Positions 44,526 to 56,699 of a stretch of DNA of 64,000 nucleotides are shown piece by piece. The notes under the pieces were generated by a model. That model worked only from the letters and a program-made list of their open reading frames with translations. It had not been told where the DNA came from and did not search any database. A program made the position numbers and the translations under genes. The DNA lies in contig NC_135715.1 of assembly GCF_964656455.1 (NCBI RefSeq), positions 146,065,935 through 146,129,934 of the forward strand, in the 5' to 3' direction. Position 1 is the stretch's first letter, and the number at the start of each line of letters is the position of its first letter. The stretch is from Halichoerus grypus (Eukaryota; Chordata; Mammalia; Carnivora; Phocidae).

Positions 44526-47261
44526 ACAACAGGATCCTTGTGAGTATTAGCATAATAGGTAACATAAGTAAAGTTTACAGTACAATTCCAGGCCCATTCA
44601 GAACTGTCAGTGGTTATTGTTATTGTTTGTGCTTTGGAGATAAATATGACAAGATTGTGTCTGAAAAAATGTTTGAGCAGTTCCTAGTTGGATGACACCA
44701 CAGGATACCAATTCAAATGATCCACAAGGGAAAGCTCTCAAAGGAGAAAAGAAGCTCTGATTATTTTTATTTAATTTGAGAATATAATTTTTAAAATCTC
44801 ACTTTACAAAATGAGAAATACAAAACTAGAGAGATAGAAAATCATGATTTTAACAGGGATATAAATCACAGTCCATTATGTACCAATAGTAAAAAAATTA
44901 AAAATAGCCAGAAAAGAATGCTTTTGTATCTTTTTGTTGTTGTTGCAAAGCAATGATTAAAAAGGAGGCAAAGATTTAATAAGATTCATTTGGTTATATA
45001 ATGAAAACTGAAGTTGGTCTGTAAAGTTCATTTAAATTATCAAAATAAGACACTTTTAATGAAGTTTTGATTAAATACAAAGGATTGTAAGAATCTAAGA
45101 ATCAGATAACCATTGTTAAGTTTTTCACATCAATAACTCAACATTTCTTTTATTATATTTGCTATTCATACTGTGAAAACATGACAATCATTTTTTTGCT
45201 TTATTGGGGAATTTGGGCTTGTCATAAAATTATTCTAGTTATATCTTTTCTTAAAAATGATCTATTAAGGAAATAAAGAATGTATGAGAATAGAAAAATA
45301 TTCAAATAACATTTACTTTGTTGTGTATTTTGTCATCTCTATCATTTGTTTGGCCTACATATAGTTTTTTTTACCAAAGCATATTGAGAAAATAGAAACT
45401 ATTTTCACATATCTGTAATTAGATAATAGAAAAGGCATTAGTTCTTCAAACCAGTGTAGACATTATTTAGATTTGGATTAAAAATGAAATAGAATTCTCA
45501 AAGCCATGTACATTCATAGTTTGATTACTTTACACTTCCAGTTCATCATATCCCAAGGTATCAAGAACCAAAAATCAGGCACAAAATAAATGTGTAATTA
45601 AAACTAACTATATTTTACTACAGAGAACCAATAAAATAGAAAGTTAGGATGTCTTGTATTCTATAAATCTAAAATGTCCATAAATCATTGAACCAAATGT
45701 TTCTTCCTTGACTGCTTCCTTTCACACATGGAAAAATGACTTACGTAGGGTCTAGATTCCCTACAGGCAAAAAGGCACCACAGAGTGAAGAGTCAATATG
45801 CAATGTGTCTCAGAATTGTTTGGCACATCACTCAAGCCGTCTACATTTTGTCCTCACACAGTTTATTTTTAAACATCTGACCTCTTCCTTTTTGGAGTAG
45901 GGGAATCTTCTGATTAATATGCACTAGGGCACCACATGGTTGCCCATCTGTGTGGGTCAGTTTTGAATCACTGATCAGAGTCCAAATTGAGTTGAAATTT
46001 AGCCAAATAGCCAGCAACAATGACCTTCAAACCTGTCGTGGCTGGCTGATGGGCAGCTCTAGGGAATTTAATTTGCTTTAGAGCTTGTATCTCACATTCA
46101 TGTCTGATTTTTAAAATGAATTTATTTCTCCTATTGATCTCTGCTTTTCTGATATTTAAGTTCTGGAAAAATTTCTTTTATGTTTCCGATACCAGACTCA
46201 TTTAATAACATTCTCTAAAAATAATAACTGGAAGAAATCAATAAATCAATAAAATAATTTATATATTTATGCGCTTTGGTAAGAGAAATACTGTCTTCTA
46301 TTTGCTTTCTAAGGTAAAGGAAATTAATCTATGTCTTTCTCCCTTAATAGTAGCTGACATATGCTAATTAATAGCTAGATATTTTTATTATCTAAAATAG
46401 ACAAAAGCAAATAAAGAGTCCATTTATTTAAGAACTGGGATAGATGACCTTTTAGAAATGAATTGAATTTGGCAAAATATGTACATTTTGAAAGTAATCT
46501 AAGAGCTAACATTTTCATATCCTTTATTTGCTTTTTAGTCTTCCATATTTGAGAAATGGATCTCTGAAATGTCCTAAGGCGTAACAAAGCTAATTGTCAT
46601 GTTCCTATAAAGACCATTTTTATTTTTTTTATAAAATTGAGAGGAACCTTTCCATGTTCTTGGATTTTCTATACATGCAACAAGGATAAATTGTATGTTG
46701 TCAAATTAAGTATCAGATTTTCTCCATAAGAGGGGGGATGATTCTAACACTTCCTAATATAGACAGGTCATCAGAATCATCGGTAATCTCTGCTTGCCTT
46801 ACCTCATTTTTTTTTCTCAATTTAAGAAGTTTAGGATATACTATTAGCTCTTTGTCAAGAGGTTCAGGAACAAGAGCAATAACTCAGTGGATTCTCTTCT
46901 AGGATAAGACTTTGCTTCAGATTTTAGGTGGTGTTATGGGTTTCCTCACCATGTAAGGTTCTCATCTACAACTGAGGGTGAAGGATTGGCTTCCATTTCT
47001 AGACATGATAGGAACATAAGGAACAAGAGTAGGAGCCAAATCATGCACTTTTAAAACCTGTGCTTGGTGATGGCATATATAATGTCCATTCACATTCCAT
47101 TAGACAATTGGTTCAGTCCAAAATAGGATGAGAAAGTATATTCATCCTATAAAAGACATAGCAGTGGGTGGAGAAATAATTAGTTGGGATCAAATATAAT
47201 CACCAAAGACCTCTATCTTGATTACATATATTGGTTTCTCCTTCATAATACTCAGTATAGA
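44526..47261. other. Long unique stretch, no gene seen
   Basis: About 2.7 kb without recognised genes or confident repeats. The block 45700-46110 is less AT-biased and not repeat-like, with TAATTTGC-type and CACATGG motifs; it is a possible constrained non-coding element. The minus frame at 46375-46587 (70 codons) is unsupported. Confidence 0.42.
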
Positions 47262-47390
47262 ATCTATTCATGATAAAAACTCTTAGTAAATAGGAATAGA
47301 TGGGAACTTAATACTTAATAGAGAAACTCAAAGCTTTCCCCCAAGATCAAATACAAGGCAAGAATGTCCTCTCTCAACACTCCTTTTCTT

Positions 47391-47580
47391 CTTTTTTTAA
47401 GATTTTATTTATTTATTTGACACAGATTGAGAGAGAGAGAGCACAAGCAAGGGGAGTGGTAGAGGGAGAAGCAGACTCCCCACCAAGGGAGAGCCTGACA
47501 TGAGGCTAGATCCCAGGACCCTGGGTTCATGACCTGAGCCGAAGGCAGATGCTTAACTGACTGAGCCACCCAGTTGCCCC
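47391..47580 (-). mobile_element. Can-SINE inside the old L1
   Basis: Antisense element: TTTTTTTAAGATTTTATTTA, GACACAGATTGAGAGAGAGA, GAGGCTAGATCCCAGGACCC, ATGCTTAACTGACTGAGCCA, CCCAGTTGCCCC. Duplication tcaacactc at 47374-47382 and 47581-47589. Confidence 0.95.
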
Positions 47581-47656
47581 TCAACACTCTATTGGAAGTC
47601 CTTGTTAATGCAAGAATACAAGAAAAGGAATGAAAAGGTATACAAATTGGAAAGAA

Positions 47657-47670
47657 AGAAAGAAAGAAGA
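47657..47670. repeat. (GAAA)n short tract
   Basis: Three to four GAAA units within the L1 ORF2 remnant. Confidence 0.8.
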
Positions 47671-48885
47671 CTATCTTTGTTCATAGATAGCATCATTATC
47701 TGCACAGAAAATTCAAAAAAATTAACAAAACCTTTCCTGGAACTAAAAAGCAATCACAGGAATGTTAAAAAATACAGAGGGTAATAAACAAAGTTGATTG
47801 CTTTCCTATATACCAATAATGAATGAATGGAATTTGAAAATAAAAATATAATGCCATTTACATTAGCACCCAAGAAAAGGAAATACTTAGGTAGAAATCT
47901 AATGAAATTTGTACAAGATGCATATGAGGAAAACTATAAAACTCTGATAAACAAAATCAAAGAAAAACTGAATAAATGGACAGATATTTTGTTCATGGAA
48001 GGGAAAACTCAATACTATCAAATATCAGTTCTTCCCATCTTGATCTATAGATTCAGTGAAATCCCAGCCAAAATCTAGTCCATGCATTCCAAAATTTTAT
48101 CTAGTATATTATTTTGTGATAATGACAAACTGGTTATAAAATTTATATGTAGATTCAAAAGGCCTAGAATAACCAACACGATGTTGGAGAAGAAAAAGTT
48201 GGAGGACTGACATTACCCTATTCAAGACTCACTATAAAGCTATAGTAAGCAAGACAGCATAGTATTGGAAACAGAATAAATATGTTGATTAATGGAACAG
48301 AATATAGAGTCCAGACATAGACTCCCATAAATAAAATCAATTGATCTTTGACAAAGGAGCAAAAGCAATACAATGAAACACGAAGTCTCCTCAACAAATG
48401 GTGCCGGAATAACTGGATATCCACATTAAAAAAAAAAAAAGATTCTAGCAATAGAGCTTACACCCTTCACAAAAATTTACTCAAAATGGATTGTAGAACT
48501 AGGTGTAAAACACAGACTATAAAAGTTCTAGAACATTACAAGAAAAAACCTAGATGACCTTCAGTATGGAGATTACTTTTTAGATTTAACAGCAAAGATA
48601 AACAGCAAAAAATGATCCATGTAAAAATAATTGATAAGCTGAACTTCATTAAAATTAAAAACTTCTGCTCTGCAAAATATAGTATCAAGAGGATGAGAAG
48701 ACAAGCCACAGACTGGGAGAAAATATTTGTGAATAAAACATCTGATAAAGGACTATTATCCAAAATATACAAAGAACCTTTAAAACTCAACAGTAAGAAA
48801 ACAAACAATTCAATTTAAAAATGGTCCAAAGACCTTGAGAGACACCTCACCAACAAAGATATACAGATACAAATAAGCATATTAA

Positions 48886-49370
48886 ATAAGTCAATCAGAG
48901 AAAGACATGTATCATATGATCTCATTGATATGAGGAATTCTTAATCTCAGGAAACAAGCTGAGGGTTGCTGGAGTGGTGGGGGTGGGAGGGATGGGGTGG
49001 CTGGGGGATGGACATTGGGGAGGGTATGTGCTATGGTGAGTGCTGTGAATTGTGTAAGACTGATGAATCACAGATCTGTACCTCTGAAACAAATAATGCA
49101 ATATATGTTAAAAAAAAAAAAAAAAAAGAAGATAGTAGGAAGGGTAAAATGAAGGGGGGAAAATCGGAGGGGGTGACGAACCATGAGAGACTATGGACTC
49201 TGAGAAACAAACTGAAGGTTCTAGAGGGGAGGGGGGTGGGGGGATGGGTATTAAAGAGGGCACGTACTGAATGGAGCACTGGGTGTTATACGCAAACAAT
49301 GAATCATGGAACACTACATCAAAAACTAATGATGTAATGTATGGTGATTAACATAACATAATAAAAAAAA
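48886..49370 (+). mobile_element. Young carnivore L1 3' end nested in the old L1
   Basis: TAAGTCAATCAGAGAAAGAC, ATATGAGGAATTCTTAATCTC, GGGGTGGCTGGGGGATGG, GATCTGTACCTCTGAAAC, an A18 tract then GAAGATAG, GAACCATGAGAGACTATGG, GGAGGGGGGTGGGGGGATGG, GAGCACTGGGTGTTATACGC and a final ATAATAAAAAAAA. It is 5' truncated with no ORF2 left. The 123-codon frame at 48966-49337 is read through UTR and is not a protein. Compared with the copy at 56473-57240, it lacks a short TTAGCCTGGTGA segment. Confidence 0.95.
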
Positions 49371-50289
49371 ATGATACTCCACATTGTATGTTTTCAGTGA
49401 AGTGCAGAATAAAACAATAATGAGGTACCACCATACACCTATTAGAATGGCCAAAATCCAGAACACTGAAAACACCAAATGCTGACAAGGATGTGGGGCA
49501 ATAGGAACTCTCATACATTGCTGGTGGGAATGCAAAATGGTACAGCCACTTTGGAAGACAATTTGGGAGTTTCTTATGAAATTAAATATACTCTTGCCGT
49601 ATTATCCAGCTATCATGCCCCTTGGAATTTATCCAAAGGAGTTGAAAACTTATGTCCACAGAGGAATCTGCATATGTATGTTTATTTATAATTGCTAAAA
49701 CTTGGACCCAATCAAGATGTCTTTTAGTAGGGGTTTGGATAAACTGTGATACACCCAGACAATGAAATATTATTCTGCACTGAAAAGAAATGAGCTATCA
49801 AGCCTTGAAAAGACATAAAGGAAACGTAAATGCATATTGCTAAGTGAAAGAAGCAATCTGAAAAGGCTACATACTGCATGATTCTAACTATATAACATTC
49901 TGCAACAAGTAAAAATATGAGACAATAAAAAGATCAGTGGTTGTCAGAAGTTGGGGGTAAGGCATGAATAGTTGGAGCACAGAGGATTTTTAGGGAAGTG
50001 AAAGTACTCTGGATGTTATTATAATGATGGATACATGTCACTATACATTTATCCCAAAAAAGAAAGTGCAATACCAACAGTGAACCCCAAGGTAAACCAG
50101 GGACTTCGGGTGATTGTGATGTGTCAACTTAGGTTCAAGAATTGTAACAAATGTACCACTTTACTGAGAGATGTTGATAATGGGATAGACTATGCATGTA
50201 TGGGGACAGGGGGCATAGGAGAAATCTTTTTACCTTCTACTCAATTTTGCTGTGAACCTAAAACTGCTCTAAAAAAATGAAATCTTTAA
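49371..50289 (+). mobile_element. Old L1 3' half, segment 2 (ORF2 end and 3' UTR)
   Basis: Resumes precisely after the young L1: ATACTCCACATTGTATGTTTT, ACACCTATTAGAATGGCCAA, TTGCTGGTGGGAATGCAAAA, GGTACAGCCACTTTGGAAGA, AATGAGCTATCAAGCC, AAAAAGATCAGTGGTTGTCA, TTTGCTGTGAACCTAAAACTG, ending CTCTAAAAAAATG. This is the complete 3' terminus of an old L1. Confidence 0.93.
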
Positions 50290-50529
50290 AAATAACCTCA
50301 ATATAAAATCCAAATGAAAACTCTTAAATTCTAAGTATTGAGTTGATGTTTTGTTCTTTTCTCCAGAGGCAAAATCTGTTAATAGTTTTGCAAGTCTACT
50401 TTTATACCTTTAAGAATTTTCAACCCTACCTCGGCATATATATCACTACTTACATTTGATTTATTTTAATTTATTTTTTTTTTTTATTTTCATTTCTAAA
50501 AAATTTTACTAAAGTATAATCATTCTAAA

Positions 50530-51260
50530 TCTTGGTACAAGCCCCCATCTTCTCTCTCCTAGAAAACTGTCATGGTCTCCTACTTGATCTCCTACTTTCT
50601 CTTCTTGGTTCTAGTATCTATTCTCAGTACACCAGCCATACAGTGTATCAAAGTTAATTATATCATGACATTCCTCTTATCAAAACTCTCCAATTATTGC
50701 TGTCCATTTAATGTATATTTACATTTTAATATAAAATACCTATAATTTAAAAGTGTCTGTTATTTAAAGATATAATGTATTCCTTTAATTTTTTAATAAA
50801 CCATTTTATAATCAGACCAATTTATCAATATAGAAATATTTCACACATTTTAAAATTTCATTCTTTTGGGGTCATCTTTCATTTCACAAATACCTAGTTT
50901 TGGACAATAAATTATGCTGTCACCCTATACTTGTGAACCTATAGACTCTTATTTCTATTTCCATTCTGATCTTATCTCTTACTAAACCTCCTTTCTTTTA
51001 CTCACTGTGCTCTAGCCACATCCTTTTCCCATCCTCTGCACAGCTGGGCTTATGCATGCTTCATTGCTTATGCACTTATTCTTTCCAGCAGCAGAAAAAT
51101 CTTTTACCAGATATCTATATGGCCAACTCCATTGTTCTTCAAGTATTTGTTCAAATTCCAACTTCTCAATGAAGCCTACCCTGGGCTCCCTATTTAAATT
51201 GCAACCAAATGTGCCAGTACACTCGCCTCTGTAACTTCACAGGTTTTACTTATTTTGGTA
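50530..51260 (+). mobile_element. L2 LINE 3' region, fragmented
   Basis: L2-like pieces in order: CATCTTCTCTCTCCTAGAAA, CTTATCAAAACTCTCCAATT, GTGCTCTAGCCACATCC, TTCTTCAAGTATTTGTTCAAATTCC, CTTCTCAATGAAGCCTACCC, TTTAAATTGCAACC. AT-rich unrelated sequence separates the halves (about 50720-50940). No frame survives. Confidence 0.7.
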
Positions 51261-51449
51261 ACTCGGTAATTTTATTCCTTGGTGAAACTTGCTTTTTGTT
51301 TTTACATAGCAAAATGCATGGAGACTTTTTAATATCCATAAACAAAGATTTATGGACATTTATTTACATAATACCTTTATTTACACTTATTTATAATTTT
51401 ATTGCATACAGTTGTATGAAATGAATTTAAAATAATTGATTATCCAGTA

Positions 51450-51710
51450 TTACATTGATGAAAACTTGGCTGTTTTACTATTTTAATTTTAGAAACCAGG
51501 CTGCAACTAAAATCTTTGTTCATGAATCTTTGATATATCTGCATCTGTGTAATAGCTATTTAGAAGTGGAATTGCTGAGTTAATACTTATATATATTTTG
51601 TACATTGATAGCTATCTTCCAAAAATTCTATACTTATTCATACTTTAACATTGCAAGGAGGGTACTCATTTCTTTTTACCCATACCAACATTAGATATTT
51701 TAAATCATTT
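51450..51710 (-). mobile_element. Old L1 (L1M-type) fragment
   Basis: The plus strand shows GAAGTGGAATTGCTGAGTTAA, GATAGCTATCTTCCAAAAAT and CCCATACCAACATTAGATAT, antisense L1M phrases. Confidence 0.6.
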
Positions 51711-51719
51711 AAATTCATT

Positions 51720-52073
51720 TAAATTATTCTATTATTTTGTATTTGTGTGTGTGTGTGAATTGCCTGTTTCTATTCTTTGCCTTAATCAGGGCCACCATAA
51801 GCCACTGGGCACCTTTGCTTAAGATAGAAAATAAAGTCTTCCTCCAAGTAGGTACAACCACATGCTGTCTGGTGAGTACAGTGCAGATTGGAATTCAGTC
51901 CCCTTCCCCACTCAGTAAGCACCCTTATACAAAGTACAACCTAAGCAACCTTATGTGATGGCCCTTATTTTTTTTAATTTTGGTGTACTTTAACTCATGA
52001 TACCTATATGCATATTTATATATGTATGTAGGCATATATAAGGCAATTGTTTTCTAGTATATTACTTTTCTTT
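51720..52073. other. Unique sequence, no gene seen
   Basis: No recognised gene or repeat apart from a short (GT)n near 51744-51757. The 73-codon frame at 51737-51958 has no motif. Confidence 0.38.
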
Positions 52074-52087
52074 TCATGTTGTAATCT

Positions 52088-52201
52088 TTTTTTTTTTAAG
52101 ATTTTATTTTTAAGTAATCTCTGCACCCAATGTGGGGCTTGAACTCATAACCCCAAGATCAAGAGTCTCACGTTCTACTGACTAAGTCAGGCAGGCACCC
52201 C
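52088..52201 (-). mobile_element. Short tRNA-Lys-like Can-SINE (SINEC_b-like)
   Basis: Antisense: TTTTTTTTTTAAGATTTTAT, TAAGTAATCTCTGCACCCAA, TGTGGGGCTTGAACTCATAA, CCCCAAGATCAAGAGTCTC, ACTGACTAAGTCAGGCAGG. Duplication tcatgttgtaatct / tcatattgtaattct flanks it. Same short subfamily as 18181-18306 and 60647-60765. Confidence 0.93.
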
Positions 52202-52216
52202 TCATATTGTAATTCT

Positions 52217-53180
52217 AATGTATGAAAATTTAAAAGTCTAAGACAAAAGTGTTTTGATATTTTCCTCTCTTATTTCTTCATTAAGTATATGGATAGATAG
52301 ATAGGGATAAACGGGGTACAAGCTATGTCATTTCTGATGAATGGACCACTCTTGATTTTGTATATTGATTGTATAGCATGCTGTCTTGCTGGGCTCCCAT
52401 ATTAATTCCATTAGTGTCTTAGCTGATTTTCTTCATCTCTCACTTTATGAACTAAGAGGAGCCCTACAATACTAGCCATCAGAGGTGTCTCCATCATCAT
52501 GTTGAACATACAAACCAAGAAAAGTGGGAGATAAAATGTGGGAGTTTGGGGAAAATGGCAATTTTGTATTATTATTTATGCCTTTGCCTACTGCAACAAT
52601 GTAGTAGGTCTTTAAAAGAAAAAGTGTCTAGAATCTAGTGTTTAGAATGTTCCACTGATCAGCTAATATGGGCTAGATAAGGAAGAGGATTCTGAAAAAC
52701 CTTTTTTCTCTTACACTGGTTCCTTCTAACTCTGGTGCCTGCTAGAATTCATGTGATGGGGAAATATCCACACCATTCCTTGCACTCTAATATAAAATAC
52801 TATAAATCTCTTTAATTGAATAAACATACTCTAAAACAACTGAAAATGTATCAATTGCAAATGGAAACTGAAAACACCTAATGTATCTCTACTTTCCCCA
52901 TTCTTCTCATTTTTTACTCCTATTTACTGACAATTCTGTCTCAAATTTTCACTTTATTGTCTCAGATGTCTTAGCTTTCCATTGAGTAAGATGGTTGTTT
53001 CTGAAATACATAAAGGTAATGTATTCTATTTGGCATGATTTTCTTGTTCACTTTCCCAGATCCGCCCTTTACCAAGATAATGTTCTAAGTTATTGAAGCA
53101 AATAAAAAATGCTATCTTATATTCACTCATATAGAAACGTCTTTTCTCTGAAGTTGCCTACTTTTCCTTCATCTTTTTGT
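52217..53180. other. Unique sequence, no gene seen
   Basis: No gene or confident repeat; a short (GATA)n at about 52290-52303. Confidence 0.38.
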
Positions 53181-53533
53181 ATTTATGAATGTTTTAATTG
53201 AAGCATAATTGATATAATATTATATTATACAATATTATGTTAGTTTCTGATGTATAACATAATGTTTCAACAGTTATATACATTACCAAATGCTCACCAT
53301 GATACATGTAGTTACCATATGTCACCATATAAAGTTATTATAATATTATTGACTATGTTCCCCATTTTGTATGTTTCATCCTCATGACTTATTTATTTTA
53401 TAAATAGAAGTTTGTACCTATTAATCCTCTTCATCTATTTTGCCTATTTCCCACCCCCTCACCTCTGTAACCACTAGTTTACTCTCTATATTTAGGAGTC
53501 TGTTTCCCTCTTGTTGTTTTTGTCATTGTTGTT
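53180..53533 (-). mobile_element. L1 3' UTR (main part of an inverted-type insertion)
   Basis: The plus strand shows the antisense 3' end: GTTTTAATTGAAGCATAATTG, CATTACCAAATGCTCACCAT, AAGTTTGTACCTATTAATCC, TTTCCCACCCCCTCACC, AGGAGTCTGTTTCCCTC. It runs directly into the same element's next segment in the opposite orientation (53534-53600). Confidence 0.82.
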
Positions 53534-53600
53534 TATGCTAAGTAAAATAAATCAGATAGAGAAAAACAAATACCTTATAATTTCACTTATATATGGAATA
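53534..53600 (+). mobile_element. Inverted 5' segment of the adjoining L1
   Basis: TGCTAAGTAAAATAAATCAG, AGAGAAAAACAAATACCTTA and ATTTCACTTATATATGGAAT are L1 sequence in sense orientation, normally found just 5' of the antisense segment at its left. An inverted 5' end is the known product of twin priming during L1 insertion. Confidence 0.75.
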
Positions 53601-53606
53601 TTTTCC

Positions 53607-54059
53607 TTAATTCTTCATCTTTCAACCCAATATTACCATGTGATAAAATCTTTTTTCTTTAGAGTTTCAGTTTAAGTTCTTTGTGTCAGTACCATATCCC
53701 TACAAGGGTATGGATATCTTCCATGGGCTACTTGTGTTTAAACTGTGAAAGCATATATAATACATAATGTAAAAAAAAATCTATAATAGCAGACTGGTGA
53801 AATTAAATGTTTAGGAAAGTCACTGGGGACATTTAGGGTTTATTTTCAATAACAAGAGAAAAAAAAACCTAGTCATTCTCATAATAAACTATTATTCAAA
53901 CTCAATTAATCATACTATCATGTACCCTGGAATAAAGTGGGCATAATATGATCAGTGAGTAATAAATTTCAAACCCACCTGAAAAACATGGAATCGTAAA
54001 ATTTGTGATATTTAGGAATATCAAAAACCCTCCTAAGAGTTCTTTTTTTTATTAATATT
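53607..54059. other. Unique sequence, no gene seen
   Basis: No recognised gene or repeat. Confidence 0.38.
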
Positions 54060-54375
54060 GTGGTGCTGCCTTTTCATGTGTGCTCTCCTTTCATGAAACA
54101 GACTCCTCCTTCAATGGCTCTTTCTCAGAGCACACTTCTCAGACTCTTCTATGATCTAAGAGCCATCTCTTATACTCCGTTATACTTTCCTGTCACGCAC
54201 CACCATAATAATTTTTTAAAATATCACATTTTATTTGTTTACTTCTTTACCCTCTTTTCCTCCCTCAAAAAAAAAAAAAAAAAAGAAAGAAAGAAAGAAA
54301 GAGAGACATACCCTATGGGCAGAGACTTTCATGTTTCCACAGCTCTTAACAAAATGACAGGCACATATTAACAAC
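54060..54375 (+). mobile_element. Probable L2 3' fragment with an A/GAAA simple repeat
   Basis: TGTTTACTTCTTTACCCTC, GGGCAGAGACTTTCATG and AATGACAGGCACATATTAAC resemble the L2 3' terminus. It is broken by about 18 A followed by (GAAA)n at 54267-54304. The 103-codon frame at 54060-54371 runs through this tract and is not a gene. Confidence 0.5.
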
Positions 54376-55188
54376 TGAAATCTAGTGTATTGAAGAAAGA
54401 AAGAATTTATTTTGTTTCTTAAATATGTATATACTGATAAGTTATTGAACATAATGCTGTAGATCAGACCTTATTTGTTTTTGCTATTCATTGTTACTGT
54501 TTGTGGATAGTTCTAAAACAAGAAAGCCATACTCAAAATTATTTTTATCTTTTTTAGATGTGACCAAGTACTAATAGTTTGAAATAAATGAATATGTCAA
54601 GCTCTTACACTCTTTCCTAGACAGGAACATTTTTTTCAATGACAGTTCAACTTCTAAAATCACCACTTCTTTAAGTGGGCAATTTTGTGAGCATCTTAAA
54701 GAGAAAAGGGAAAAAGGAATCATATAAGAAATATGCCCAACAAGACTTCTTTTTATTAATATCTTATGTCATACAAACTTAGATTTTCATTCCAAACCAT
54801 ATTCCTTGGAGTGTAATAAAACACAAATAATCAACGGTATAAGAAAGCTGTTCAAGTATTGTATTGTCTCTGTATGTGGGTATGCTAGCAATAATCCTGA
54901 ACTCTGCTCTAACAGATGGACATCACAGGAAAGAGCATCATGAGATTGAAATCCAAAGAGCTAGTGAAAAACACCAGGACTATTTTTAGGAATGTGTACA
55001 TTTATAAGATTTGTAAAAAAAAAAATATTGTTATTTAAAAATTAAATAGATTGGTGTAACAAATAAGACTTGTTGGTAAAAAAAATTATCATAATGTAAA
55101 AACAGTCTAAGTTGTCATGCTACAAATTGAAAAGCTATTTATAAGGGATTACCATCTTTCAAATGTACTTTGAAACACACTAAGAATA
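54376..55188. other. Unique sequence, no gene seen
   Basis: No recognised gene or repeat. Confidence 0.4.
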
Positions 55189-55206
55189 AGAAAATGTTAA
55201 TATCCA

Positions 55207-55399
55207 GGGGCTCCTGGGTGGCTCAGTCGGTTAAGCATCTGCTTTTGGCTCAGGTCATGATTCCAGTGTCCTGGGATCCAGCCCCGCATCAGGCTCCTTG
55301 CCCAGCGGGGAGCCTGCTTCTCCGTCTCCCTCTGCCTGCCGCTCCCCCTGCTTGTGCTCTCTCTCTGTCAAATAAATAAATAAACTCTTAAAAAAAGAA
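55207..55399 (+). mobile_element. Can-SINE
   Basis: GGGGCTCCTGGGTGGCTCAG, ATCTGCTTTTGGCTCAGGTC, GATCCAGCCCCGCATCAGGC, CCCAGCGGGGAGCCTGCTTC, a CT-rich middle, CAAATAAATAAATAAAC. Duplication agaaaatgttaatatcca / agaacatgttgatatcca (55189-55206, 55400-55417), two mismatches. Confidence 0.96.
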
Positions 55400-55417
55400 A
55401 GAACATGTTGATATCCA

Positions 55418-56472
55418 ATTTTCAAGTACACTTGAAAGATATACTCCCTGAATTTTTTTTCAGAGTAGGTGACCAAACACACGATTGATTATTTATTATC
55501 CTACCGCATAATGAAAGAATTGATTTGTCCTGCTCAAAATATGTCATTTTTTACATGTGCACACATTTCACTTTAATATTAGTATAGATAGTGTAGCCAT
55601 TAATACACACATGCACACCCCCCCCACACACACATATATCCTTTAACTTTCTTGTAAAATGGTCTGGAATATTTTACAAACAGAGATATATTTTGCTGGT
55701 GGATAGAAAGCTAAAGCTATTGCTTTGAATATGTGGAGCTTGTATTAGGTCAAATTTGGTAAACTCTTTTATTAGAAGTGTTTTTGATTGGGGATTAATT
55801 CTATTGGCTTTCTGTGTAAACAAGCATACTACTACAAATAATGAGCTTTAGCTCTTATTTTTACATGATTTATACTCTTTTTTTATTGCATTATCTAGGA
55901 TATCTAATAAAATCTTTACAGTTAGTGTATATCCTTAATTTTGACTTTAATGGTATGTTTACACATTGTTAATTTGATTTCTTTTTCTCTCACTTAGAAG
56001 ACAAATTTATGAAGATTTTTATTTTGAAAAATCAATATATTTTCAGTGACTATATTAGTTCCATATTTGAGTACTCAAGCATGTGTGTATTGAATGATTA
56101 AATAAATCAAGGGAAGTGTGAACTAAATATTCCTAATGACAAATGTATTTAAGAGGAATGTTGTCTGTGATGTTCTCTGTGTGGAATTAGTTTACCTGGT
56201 TTTCTTATCTTAAAGATTTTTATTAATTGATAATTTTATCGATCCTGTTATGCTTCATCCAGGTTCTTGATTTTTAAGAAGTCAGAAACACGGACACCAA
56301 ATCTAAGTGATATAGAGCTGACTTGAAGTATACCTTGTAGTGGTGCTCTTTTCTTCTTTTATCACTAATACAAAGTGATACAGAAACTGAAAAGTTGTAT
56401 CACTATGATGTCATAAATAAAGTTGACGTTGATTTCCCAAAACTTTTTAGTTTTAATTTGTTAGTATAGCGA
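55418..56472. other. Unique AT-rich sequence, no gene seen
   Basis: No recognised gene or repeat; C7(AC)n near 55616-55634. Confidence 0.4.
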
Positions 56473-56699
56473 AATAAATCAATCAGAGATAGACATGTAT
56501 CATATGACCTCACTGATATGAGGAATTCTTAATCTCAGGAAACAAACTGAGGGTTGCTGGAGTGGTGTGGGGTGGGAGGGATGGGGTGGCTGGGTGATGG
56601 ACATTGGGGAGGGTATGTGCTATGGTGAGTGCTGTGAATTATGTAAGACTGTTGAATCACAGACCTATACCTCTGAAACAAATAATACATTATATGTTA

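Larger units (their letters stand above)
47262..48885 (+). mobile_element. Old L1 3' half, segment 1 (ORF2)
   Basis: ORF2 reverse-transcriptase and C-terminal sequence is readable in pieces: AATCTATTCATGATAAAAAC, AAGAATGTCCTCTCTCAACAC, ATGCCATTTACATTAGCACC, AATCCCAGCCAAAATC, ATCAATTGATCTTTGACAAAG, AAATGGTGCCGGAATAACTGG, AACTTCATTAAAATTAAAAAC. Translated fragments include EIPAKI and DWEKIFVNK. Multiple stops and frameshifts. A Can-SINE interrupts it at 47391-47580 and a young L1 tail at 48886-49370. It resumes at 49371. Confidence 0.93.

Noticed and set aside
48966..49337. 123-codon open frame beginning with Gly/Trp-rich sequence
   Set aside because: It is translation through the G-rich 3' UTR and poly-A of a young L1, not a protein.
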